From positions 10,158 through 74,157 of the forward strand of contig NZ_MTKN01000040.1 of the NCBI RefSeq assembly GCF_001975825.1: a stretch of DNA of 64,000 nt. Direction: 5' to 3'. Under the pieces are notes generated by a model. That model worked only from the letters and a program-made list of their open reading frames with translations. It was not told the DNA's origin and did no database searches. Numbering within the stretch: the stretch's first letter is position 1; the number at the start of each line of letters is the position of its first letter. Source of the stretch: [Flexibacter] sp. ATCC 35208 (GTDB taxonomy: Bacteria > Bacteroidota > Bacteroidia > Chitinophagales > Chitinophagaceae). The position numbers and the translations under genes are program-made. Positions 34,039-41,432 of this stretch are shown here, one piece after another.

Positions 34039-34253
34039 AAATTGCCCAAAAGCGTTAATTTTTGTTAAAAACTAATGGCAGTGCTTCCTTTTTGGCCTGC
34101 CATTTGTTATTTTTACAATGATAGAATTGGTAAAGTGGGTTCCGATGTGATAATAAATATATCTAATATAAAAGATAATTTTTATTGTGTCATCACCCGC
34201 TATTTCAGAACGAAAATTAATAGATATTCGAAAAAATCTTTATCTTTACGGGT

Positions 34254-34607
34254 ATGTGGAAAACCTTTACTCTTTTACTTACATGCTTTATACTCCTGAC
34301 GACCTTAGTTTCTAAGGCGCAGACGTATAAACCTGCTTCATCAGGTACTGATGGAGTGAGTAAAATTGTGAAGTTGTACCCTAATCCTGCATCCTCGAGA
34401 ATTAATTTTGAATTACAGCATAATAACGAGCAGGTTTATGATCTTATTGTATTCAATTTTCTCGGAAAGATGGTAGGGCAGGTAAAGAATGTGAGTAACA
34501 AGACTACGGTGGAGCTGGATAACTATTATAGTGGGTTGTATATTTTCCAGTTGAGAGATAGGCAGGGGAACCTGATAGAGTCTGGAAAGTTCAATGTCGT
34601 CAAGTAA
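34254..34607 (+). CDS. Minimal T9SS type A sorting-domain protein
   Basis: A 117-residue secreted protein consisting of a signal peptide (ends SKAQ), a short linker and a T9SS type A C-terminal domain: KLYPNPASSRINFEL, NFLGKMVGQ, LDNYYSGLYIFQLRD and a closing GKFNVVK. No passenger domain is present between them. A TATCTTTA element 6 bp before the ATG resembles a -7 box. It is followed by a bidirectional terminator. It may itself be a small surface structure or a decoy/plug for the secretion machinery; no function is known. Confidence 0.85.
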   Translation: MWKTFTLLLTCFILLTTLVSKAQTYKPASSGTDGVSKIVKLYPNPASSRINFELQHNNEQVYDLIVFNFLGKMVGQVKNVSNKTTVELDNYYSGLYIFQLRDRQGNLIESGKFNVVK

Positions 34608-34625
34608 TTTTAAAGATATTATATG

Positions 34626-34655
34626 AAAAAAGGCTGTCGTAAGACAGCCTTTTTT
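34626..34655. terminator. Bidirectional terminator between convergent genes
   Basis: 13-bp perfect stem (core GGCTGTC) with a GTAA loop and A6/T6 flanks; its right edge touches the stop codon of the minus-strand methyltransferase gene. Confidence 0.88.
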
Positions 34656-35827
34656 CATTGTACTTCTACTATTAAGAACTTCAGATAAGTTGTATTCTCA
34701 ATATTCCATAATATCGGGTGATCCTGCGCCTGTGTCTGGAAGGTCACCTGTCTCAGTTTCTTCTTCGCATCTTTCGCAGCCATATCAATGATTTCCAGGA
34801 ACATAGATGGCGGTACCAGGTTTGTACAAGACGCTGTAACCAGGAAACCACCCGGTTTCAGCAGCTTCATTCCTCTCAGGTTGATCTCTTTGTAACCCGT
34901 AATTGCCTTCTGGATATTCTCACGGCTTTTGGTAAATGCCGGTGGATCCAGGATCACCACATCAAACTTCTTCTCTTCCTTTGTCCATTGTTTCAGCACG
35001 TCAAATGCGTTGACTGCCTGGAACTTACATTTATCTTCGAGGTTATTCAGCTGGGCATTTTTGCGGGCGGTATTCACTGCATGCTCAGAAATATCCAGGC
35101 CTAATACGCTCTTTGCACCATAGTGGCCTGCATGACAGGAGAAAGTACCTGTATAACAGAACGCTTCGAGTACATCTGCATCTTTTACAATATGTTGTAT
35201 AGCTCTGCGGTTATCCTGCTGATCCAGGAAGTAGCCGGTTTTCTGGCCATTTTCGATATCTACATGGAACTTTAATCCATTCTCATTAATAATGATGTTC
35301 GTATCAAAAGGAGCACTCAGGAAACCTTTCTGCTGTTGCATACCTTCCAGTTCTCTTACCGGCACATCGTTACGCTCATAGATTCCTTTTGGAGAGAAAA
35401 TTCTGTTCAGGGCATCGACGATTGCACCTTTCCACTTTTCCATACCCAATGCCAGGGTTTGTAATACGAAGTAATCATTGAACTTATCTATGACAAGCGC
35501 CGGCATTTCGTCAGCTTCTCCAAACACTAAACGACAGTTTTCCACATAGCCCAGCTGCTGGCGGTATTTCCATGCCTTGAGCAATCGGCGGTAGAAGAAC
35601 CCGGCATCGATCATCTCGTTTTTGTCACGGGTTAGCAGGCGAACCAGGATCTGAGATTGTGGGTTTATATACCCTCTACCCAGAAAGTGGCCCTGATGCG
35701 TGAATACATCCACAATATCGCCGGCATCTACCGGTCCCTGGATCTCTCCGACTTCGTTGCCAAAAATCCATGGATGTCCCTGCAGTACGCGATTCTGTAT
35801 TTTTTTCTTTAAAAAAACTTTGGTCAT
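34655..35827 (-). CDS. RlmI-like 23S rRNA (cytosine-C5)-methyltransferase
   Basis: A 390-residue class I SAM methyltransferase of the RlmI (YccW) group. An N-terminal PUA RNA-binding domain (about 1-75, VLQGHPWIFGNEVGEI, PQSQILVRLLT) is followed by a Rossmann methyltransferase: VLEAFCYTGTFSCHAG (SAM motif I), FDVVILDPPAFTKS (motif IV) and LLKPGGFLVTASC. E. coli RlmI modifies C1962. The ATG at 35827 follows a -7 element (TACCTTTG) 20 bp away; the earlier TTG start is unlikely. Divergent from grpE, ends in a shared terminator. Confidence 0.9.
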   Translation of the reverse strand: MTKVFLKKKIQNRVLQGHPWIFGNEVGEIQGPVDAGDIVDVFTHQGHFLGRGYINPQSQILVRLLTRDKNEMIDAGFFYRRLLKAWKYRQQLGYVENCRLVFGEADEMPALVIDKFNDYFVLQTLALGMEKWKGAIVDALNRIFSPKGIYERNDVPVRELEGMQQQKGFLSAPFDTNIIINENGLKFHVDIENGQKTGYFLDQQDNRRAIQHIVKDADVLEAFCYTGTFSCHAGHYGAKSVLGLDISEHAVNTARKNAQLNNLEDKCKFQAVNAFDVLKQWTKEEKKFDVVILDPPAFTKSRENIQKAITGYKEINLRGMKLLKPGGFLVTASCTNLVPPSMFLEIIDMAAKDAKKKLRQVTFQTQAQDHPILWNIENTTYLKFLIVEVQ

Positions 35828-35846
35828 TATCAATAGTTCGAAGGCG

Positions 35847-35854
35847 CAAAGGTA
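35847..35854 (-). promoter_or_regulatory. -7 promoter element (TACCTTTG) for the RlmI-like gene
   Basis: Exact TAnnTTTG match, minus strand, 20 bp before the ATG. Confidence 0.65.
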
Positions 35855-35962
35855 AAGAAAAGGAAGGCATCTTACATGGTTAATATAGAATGGAGAACGA
35901 ACTCAACTTTCAAAATGACACCTTTATATAAGATGTTTGTCATTTTGGCGGCATTTGAGCGC

Positions 35963-35992
35963 TTGGCAAGTAAATTGTCTAACGTACCTTTG
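35963..35992 (+). promoter_or_regulatory. Promoter of grpE-dnaJ (-33 TTG, -7 TACCTTTG)
   Basis: TTG at 35963-35965, 19-bp spacer, TACCTTTG at 35985-35992; leader of about 28 nt. No CIRCE (HrcA) inverted repeat was seen, so another heat-shock control is likely. Confidence 0.75.
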
Positions 35993-36026
35993 TACATTTT
36001 AAGTTAATAAACGAAAACACTACCAT

Positions 36027-36584
36027 ATGCAGACAAACGGACAGGACACCGAAAACGGTAAAGGTATGCCAGATATTAATGCAGATGAGAACATGGCCGG
36101 CACTTCCCACCTTAACGATGCCTTGGCGGATGAAAGCGAATTCGACAAGAAACAACAGGAGCTGGATGAGATGAAGGACAAGTATCTCCGTCTGGTTGCT
36201 GAGTTTGACAACTTTAGAAAACGCACTGCCAAAGAAAGGATCGAGTTGATGCAGACTGCCAACAAGGAAACGATCATTTCCCTGCTGGATGTACTGGATG
36301 ACAGTGAACGCGCCACCAAACAGCTGGAAAACACCACCGACATTACTGCCATTAAAGAAGGCGTTATGCTGGTTTTCAATAAATTGAAATCAACACTACA
36401 AGCCAAAGGCCTGAAACCTATGGAGAATTTGCACACTGAATTCAATGCAGATCTTCACGACGCTATCACAGAAATACCTGCACCTACAGAAGAACTGAAA
36501 GGGAAAGTACTGGATGAGTTGCAAAAAGGCTACATGCTGAATGACAAATTGATCCGTCATGCAAAGGTTATTGTAGGGAAATAA
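36027..36584 (+). CDS. grpE: Nucleotide exchange factor GrpE
   Basis: A 185-residue co-chaperone that releases ADP from DnaK. An acidic, low-complexity N-terminus (about 1-35) is followed by the long coiled coil (EFDKKQQELDEMKDKYLRLV) and the beta-domain with the family block GVMLVFNKLKSTLQAKGLKPM and PAPTEELKGKVLDELQKGY. It is the first gene of an operon with dnaJ. dnaK is not in the window. Confidence 0.95.
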   Translation: MQTNGQDTENGKGMPDINADENMAGTSHLNDALADESEFDKKQQELDEMKDKYLRLVAEFDNFRKRTAKERIELMQTANKETIISLLDVLDDSERATKQLENTTDITAIKEGVMLVFNKLKSTLQAKGLKPMENLHTEFNADLHDAITEIPAPTEELKGKVLDELQKGYMLNDKLIRHAKVIVGK

Positions 36585-36620
36585 AGTGACTTTCTGACAG
36601 AATAGTTTTTCTTTAACCAT

Positions 36621-36637
36621 GCCGGCGAAACGCCGGC
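36621..36637 (+). other. Hairpin between grpE and dnaJ
   Basis: GCCGGCG, AAA loop, CGCCGGC, 36 bp after the grpE stop and 13 bp before the dnaJ ATG. No T tract, so probably a transcript-processing or translation-modulating stem, not a terminator. Confidence 0.5.
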
Positions 36638-36650
36638 TATAGTGCGATAT

Positions 36651-37814
36651 ATGTCTACCAAACGAGATTATTACGAAATACTGGGCGTCGCCAAGTCTGC
36701 CTCCCAGGATGAAATTAAAAAGGCATACCGTAAGGTAGCTATGCAGTACCATCCTGACCGCAATCCCAACAATAAGGAAGCAGAAGAAAAATTTAAAGAG
36801 GCAGCTGAAGCCTACGAGGCATTGAGCGATGCGGACAAGCGTGCCCAGTATGACCGTTTTGGTCACGCGGGTATGGGTAATCGCGGTGGCGGTTACGGTG
36901 GCGGTAACATGAACATGGATGATATCTTCTCCAATTTCGGAGACATTTTCGGAGACGATATCTTTGGCAGCTTCTTCGGTGGTAACCGTGCCGGCGGCGG
37001 TGCTGGCAGACGTGGCAGAGGTACACGTGGTTCCAATCTTCGTATTAAGATCCGCATGACCTATGAAGAGATCGCCAAAGGTGCCAATAAAAAGATCAAG
37101 GTTAAAAAACATGTACCCTGTCAGCATTGTGGCGGATTGGGTGCGAAAGATAAAAACGCTTTCCAGACCTGTAATACCTGTCATGGGTCCGGTCAGGTAA
37201 GAAAAGTAACCCAGACTTTCCTGGGTCAGATGCAGACAGTAGCTACCTGTCCAACCTGTCATGGCGAAGGCCAGATCATTACCAGCAAATGCGGACACTG
37301 TAAAGGTGAAGGCCGTATGTATGGTGAAGAAATGGTAAGCATCGACATTCCGGCAGGTGTACAGGAAGGTATGCAGCTGAGCATGAGCGGTAAAGGTAAT
37401 GCCGGTGAAAGAGGGGGTGCTCCCGGGGATCTGCTGATCCTCATTGAAGAGGAACCACATCCGGAACTGCAAAGGGATGGGCTGAATGTAGCCTTTGACC
37501 TGTACATTTCCTTCCCTGATGCGGTGTTTGGTACTTCGGTAGAGGTGCCGACCATCGATGGTAAGGCAAAGATCAAGATCCCGGCTGGTACACAATCCGG
37601 TAAGGTATTCAGGTTAAAAGGTAAAGGTTTCCCTTCCGTGAATTCTTATGAGAAAGGCGATCAGCTGATCCATGTGAATGTATGGACACCTCAGCAGGTG
37701 AACAGTGAGGAGAAAACTTTCCTGGAAAAGGTACAGAGTTCAGACAACTTCCAGCCGAAGCCGGATAAGTCTGAGAAAGGCTTCTTTGAAAAAGTAAGAG
37801 ACATTTTTAGCTAA
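36651..37814 (+). CDS. dnaJ: Chaperone DnaJ (type I)
   Basis: A 387-residue J-protein that stimulates the DnaK ATPase. J-domain with HPD (YHPDRNPN) at about residues 5-70, a Gly/Phe-rich linker with many Gly residues (75-125), the zinc-finger region with four CxxCxGxG repeats ([32 protein letters not shown]), then the C-terminal substrate-binding domains. The ATG at 36651 gives [13 protein letters not shown], the usual start, and is preferred over a GTG three codons upstream. It follows grpE in the same operon and ends in a perfect terminator. Confidence 0.97.
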   Translation: MSTKRDYYEILGVAKSASQDEIKKAYRKVAMQYHPDRNPNNKEAEEKFKEAAEAYEALSDADKRAQYDRFGHAGMGNRGGGYGGGNMNMDDIFSNFGDIFGDDIFGSFFGGNRAGGGAGRRGRGTRGSNLRIKIRMTYEEIAKGANKKIKVKKHVPCQHCGGLGAKDKNAFQTCNTCHGSGQVRKVTQTFLGQMQTVATCPTCHGEGQIITSKCGHCKGEGRMYGEEMVSIDIPAGVQEGMQLSMSGKGNAGERGGAPGDLLILIEEEPHPELQRDGLNVAFDLYISFPDAVFGTSVEVPTIDGKAKIKIPAGTQSGKVFRLKGKGFPSVNSYEKGDQLIHVNVWTPQQVNSEEKTFLEKVQSSDNFQPKPDKSEKGFFEKVRDIFS

Positions 37815-37848
37815 GGTTATAGCTTGTGGCAGGTGACCTGCCCGGCCC

Positions 37849-37887
37849 GAAAAATCCGTTGATCGCTATGTGATCAACGGATTTTTC
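37849..37887 (+). terminator. Terminator of the grpE-dnaJ operon
   Basis: 16-bp perfect stem (37849-37864 with 37872-37887, core ATCCGTTGATC), T5 tract, 35 bp after dnaJ. Confidence 0.9.
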
Positions 37888-37913
37888 GCTTTTTAGCCAT
37901 AATTTTACTCCCC

Positions 37914-38858
37914 ATGTTCGATCCTTCCAAATTACAAATGCTAGAAAACCGGTTGGTAAAGGTTTATCGCCATATTGGTAAAATTGCCCGCCGCCAGAAC
38001 ATCACCTGTTACAGGGTGTATGATGATGATATCAATGAATTTCCATTCAGTGTGGATCGCTATGACGATCATATCTATGTGGCAGAATACGATCGCCCAC
38101 ATGGTATGGATGAGGAGACCCATGAGACGTGGCTGGATAGCTCTCTGGAAGTAGTAGGCAAGGTACTGGATGTGCCACTGAACAAGATATGGGTGAAGCA
38201 AAGACAGCGAAAAGCCAGCAGGCAGGAACAGTATGAGAAGCTTTCTTTTGAAAGCCATGAGGTGGTGGTGCATGAAGCAGGGCTGAAATTCAAAGTCAAT
38301 CTTTCTGATTACCTGGATACAGGTCTCTTTTTGGATCACCGTATTACAAGGGGCATGGTCCGGGAGAGTGCGAAGGATATGAAAGTGCTGAACCTCTTCT
38401 GTTATACAGGTTCCTTTTCTGTGTATGCTGCTGCAGGTGGTGCCAGCGAAGTGGTGTCTGTAGATTTGTCTAAGACCTATTTGGCATGGGCGGAAGAGAA
38501 TATGCAGCTGAATGATCTGAAAGGTAATTTTCAGTTTGTACATGCAGATGTATTGCAATACCTGGATACATTGCCTGCTGATTATTTCGATCTGGTAGTG
38601 CTTGATCCTCCCACTTTTTCTAATAGCAAGCGCATGAAGGAATTCCTCGATATACAGAGAGATCATGTGGTTATTTTGAATAAGGTATTGCATGCGACCA
38701 AACCTGGGGGGGTGGTGTATTTTAGTAATAACTATCGTAAGTTTCAGCTGGATACGGAACAGATTCAGGCGGGTACGATCAAGGATATTACCGGGCAGAC
38801 GATGCCGTTTGATTTTCAGCAGAAGCTGATCAGGAAATGTTATAAGATCATCAAATGA
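37914..38858 (+). CDS. RlmK-like class I SAM rRNA methyltransferase
   Basis: A 314-residue methyltransferase with NLFCYTGSFSVYAAAGGA (SAM motif I), VVLDPPTFSNSKRM (motif IV) and the sequence GGVVYFSNNYRKFQLD near the end. It resembles the C-terminal half of the E. coli RlmKL fusion (23S rRNA m7G2069), present here as a separate protein with no THUMP/RlmL part. An N-terminal segment (about 1-110) with EFPFSVDRYDDHIYVAEY precedes the catalytic domain. The stop overlaps the next gene by 4 bp (ATGA), so the glycosyltransferase is translationally coupled. Confidence 0.85.
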   Translation: MFDPSKLQMLENRLVKVYRHIGKIARRQNITCYRVYDDDINEFPFSVDRYDDHIYVAEYDRPHGMDEETHETWLDSSLEVVGKVLDVPLNKIWVKQRQRKASRQEQYEKLSFESHEVVVHEAGLKFKVNLSDYLDTGLFLDHRITRGMVRESAKDMKVLNLFCYTGSFSVYAAAGGASEVVSVDLSKTYLAWAEENMQLNDLKGNFQFVHADVLQYLDTLPADYFDLVVLDPPTFSNSKRMKEFLDIQRDHVVILNKVLHATKPGGVVYFSNNYRKFQLDTEQIQAGTIKDITGQTMPFDFQQKLIRKCYKIIK

Positions 38859-39895
38859 GAATACTGGTAGCCGGAGATTTTGAAGCTGATTATAATCGTA
38901 CGAAAATTATCCTGGATGGTTTACGTACTATTCCTGCTGTGTCGCTTTCTTTTTACAATTATAAGGAGCAACGTAAATGGAATTTCGCGGCCCTGCGCAA
39001 AGCGTGTGGGGATGCGGATGTGATCTTTTTGCCTGCATTTACACACCAGGATGTGGCGATGATTAAGATGCTTTCCGGCAAGCCGGTGTTGTTTGATCCA
39101 TTGATCTCAAGGTATCTGTCTAAAGTGTTTGATTATAAGAAGGTGAACAGGTATTCTCCGAGAGCATTGAAAAATTATCTGAAGGATAAGCTTTCTATGC
39201 GCATGGCGGACCTTGTTATTTGCGATACAGAAGGGCATCGGGATTATTATCATAGGACTTTTAGTATTCCTTTGCGGAAATTGCGGGTAGTGCCAGTGGG
39301 GGTGAATACAGATGAATTTCCACCGGCACCTGCTATTGGATTACGGGATACTTTTGTAGTGGGGTTTTATGGTGGTTTTATTCCTTTGCAGGGCACACGT
39401 ATGATTGTGGAGGCGGCGAATGTTTTAAAGGATCATGCAGATATTCATTTCCGGTTGATTGGAAATGGTTTTGAGTATAAAGTAATACAGCAATTAGTAG
39501 CGCAATATCAATTGAGTAATATTAGTTTACCGGGTTGGGTAGCTTATGATCAATTGGCAGGGGAGATGAATAATTTTGATATTTGTTTGGGGATATTTGG
39601 AGAGACGCTGAAAGCGGATTTAGTGATACCGAATAAGATATTTCATTATGCTGCGTTGAAGAAGGCGATCATTAGTAAAGAGTCTCCTGCGATAAAGGAG
39701 GTGTTTGAAAATGGGAAAAGCATTTTATTGACAGCAAATACACCATCGGCGATTGCAGAAAAGATTTTGTTATTGAAGGAGAATGTGGTGCTGAGGGCGC
39801 AACTGGCGCAAGGTGCATCCGAGGCTATTTGCACGAAGTATAATCATCGTGCAATTGGGCAGCTGGTATATAATCTGGCACTGGAAATTCAGTAG
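38855..39895 (+). CDS. Glycosyltransferase family 4 (GT-B fold)
   Basis: A 346-residue putative glycosyltransferase. The N-terminal Rossmann half begins MRILVAGDFEADYNRTK and contains ADVIFLPAFTHQD. The C-terminal half has the GT-B/GT4 block (RVVPVGVNTDEFPPAP, VGFYGGFIPLQGTRMIVEA, HFRLIGNGFE, SPAIKEVFENGKSILL). It transfers a sugar from a nucleotide donor to a lipid, protein or glycan acceptor, which cannot be named from sequence. It overlaps the upstream methyltransferase by 4 bp, an odd functional pairing. The convergent neighbour is a second GT4 gene, separated by tandemly duplicated DNA. Confidence 0.85.
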   Translation: MRILVAGDFEADYNRTKIILDGLRTIPAVSLSFYNYKEQRKWNFAALRKACGDADVIFLPAFTHQDVAMIKMLSGKPVLFDPLISRYLSKVFDYKKVNRYSPRALKNYLKDKLSMRMADLVICDTEGHRDYYHRTFSIPLRKLRVVPVGVNTDEFPPAPAIGLRDTFVVGFYGGFIPLQGTRMIVEAANVLKDHADIHFRLIGNGFEYKVIQQLVAQYQLSNISLPGWVAYDQLAGEMNNFDICLGIFGETLKADLVIPNKIFHYAALKKAIISKESPAIKEVFENGKSILLTANTPSAIAEKILLLKENVVLRAQLAQGASEAICTKYNHRAIGQLVYNLALEIQ

Positions 39896-39920
39896 GTGTG
39901 ATTATATTAAGGTGTATTAT

Positions 39921-40148
39921 GCCTGCGTAGGCTGCATTTTTCTGGCTCTCGAAATTAAGCATGCGTGATTACAGGTAAGCATTTACATTGATCCATTATC
40001 CCCTTTATACTAAGATCCATTATGCCTGCGCAGGCTGCATTTTTCTGGCTCTCGAAATTAAGCGTGCGTGATTACAGGTAAAGCATTTACATTGATCCAT
40101 TATCCCCTTTATACTAAGATCCATTATGCCTGCGTAGGCTGCATTGTA
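39921..40148. repeat. 103/104-bp tandem duplication including a gene 3' end
   Basis: Unit starts at 39921, 40024 and 40128 (GCCTGCGtAGGCTGCATT). The first two units are near identical over about 103 bp and carry GCATTTACATTGATCCATTA and a CGAAATTAAG segment; the third continues into the coding 3' end of the minus-strand glycosyltransferase, whose last codons are the repeat start. GCCTGCG/CGTAGGC forms a short hairpin in each. Confidence 0.85.
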
Positions 40149-41245
40149 TGTGCTAATTTTTCAACAATATTCAGATCAATCCGGGTGCCCATTTCATGCA
40201 GCAATTCCAGGTAAGAACGTGTAATACAATTGAGGCTATGTCTTTCAGTTGTGTAGGCAAATGCACGTCTGGCCACTGACTCTCTTTTCAAAGGTTCTTC
40301 CAGTAACGACTGTATACCGGCAGCCAGTTGTTGCGGTTGATGTACTTCGCAGGAAACTGCTCTCCCACCCTGTACCAGATCTGACAAGCCACCTGCATTT
40401 GTAGAAACTACAGGTACGCGATACATAAAGGCATCCAGTACGCTACTACCTAATCCTTCCTGTTCTGAACTCATGGTGAAGATGTCTAACACAGAGAAAA
40501 TATCCTCTACATTATCATAAAAGCCCATCAGTTTATACACATCATCCAAACCGTATTCAGCTATTTTATCACGCATTTGTTGTTCCAGCTCCCCTTTTCC
40601 AAAGTGCAGGAATACAAAATCACGACGTACAGTTGCCAGTTCACGGATGGCTTCGATCATAGTGAGTGGATCTTTGTGTTGTACAAGTGCAGCCGTGGTG
40701 CCGATCAGGTGTAATGACGGATCAACGCCGGCATCAGTGAGTATCTTTTCTGCCCTGGACTTATCCAGTTTCTTTGCCATAATAGCACTGGATATCAAAC
40801 GGACATCTTTAGCACCAAAGTCTGTCAATATACGTTTGATGGCGTGGCTGATAGCAACGACCTGGTCAGTGAGTTTATATTTGATTAACGTCATCTTTCC
40901 GTGGGGAACAAAATCCACGCGACGGGTAAAAATGATCTTAGCCCTGTGGAAGGGCTTGGAAAGAATAGCATAAGTGAGGATGTGGGAAGATTGCGCATGA
41001 AGCACATCATAACGGCTTCCCTTGAAGATCAGGAAGAAGAGTACGCCAAAAATGTTTGCAAATGATTGCGTTTTAAACCCCTTCTCATTTGCCTTTTTTT
41101 CCAGCGGGTAGTTTTTTCTACAGAGTAGTTCTACATTAAGACCGGCTTCTTTGAAACCGGACATGGTATACATAGTTTGCCGTTCTCCACCACGCCATCC
41201 ACGCTCGAAGTTTAGTTCAAGAATCATTACTGACTTGCCATGCAT
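40124..41245 (-). CDS. Glycosyltransferase family 4
   Basis: A 373-residue GT-B transferase. Start MHGKSVMILELNFERGWRGGERQTMY (donor/acceptor loop with the GGxRQ pattern), LHAQSSHILTYAILS, IFTRRVDFVPHG, HKDPLTMIEAI, HFGKGELEQQ and the GT4 EX7E-like block SSEQEGLGSSVLDAFMYRVPVVSTNAGGL (parts only). It probably acts in lipopolysaccharide or exopolysaccharide synthesis. Its final codons (MQPTQA) are the unit start of the adjacent tandem duplication, so its C-terminus coincides with the repeat boundary. Confidence 0.9.
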   Translation of the reverse strand: MHGKSVMILELNFERGWRGGERQTMYTMSGFKEAGLNVELLCRKNYPLEKKANEKGFKTQSFANIFGVLFFLIFKGSRYDVLHAQSSHILTYAILSKPFHRAKIIFTRRVDFVPHGKMTLIKYKLTDQVVAISHAIKRILTDFGAKDVRLISSAIMAKKLDKSRAEKILTDAGVDPSLHLIGTTAALVQHKDPLTMIEAIRELATVRRDFVFLHFGKGELEQQMRDKIAEYGLDDVYKLMGFYDNVEDIFSVLDIFTMSSEQEGLGSSVLDAFMYRVPVVSTNAGGLSDLVQGGRAVSCEVHQPQQLAAGIQSLLEEPLKRESVARRAFAYTTERHSLNCITRSYLELLHEMGTRIDLNIVEKLAHTMQPTQA

Positions 41246-41432
41246 AGGTTTCCCAAGTTTTTAGTTCTTACACAATAGGTTGAATTGACGAAAGGTTAGA
41301 TGCACAAATAATGCAAAGTTTAATTAGCAAGGTAAACTTTTAACAATAAATAACAGTTGAGGCAAGAATTCCCCTATTCATATTGCGTATTAATTGACTA
41401 TAAATCAAGTATATATCCCTAGAATAATAATA

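Noticed and set aside
34039-34253. Possible small RNA between the peroxiredoxin and CTD genes
   Set aside because: A/T-rich with no stem or promoter that I could support.
35961-35980. TTGGCAAGTAAATTG resembling a sigma-54 promoter before grpE
   Set aside because: The -33/-7 pair with TACCTTTG matches the Bacteroidota consensus better, and the sigma-54 -12 GC is missing.
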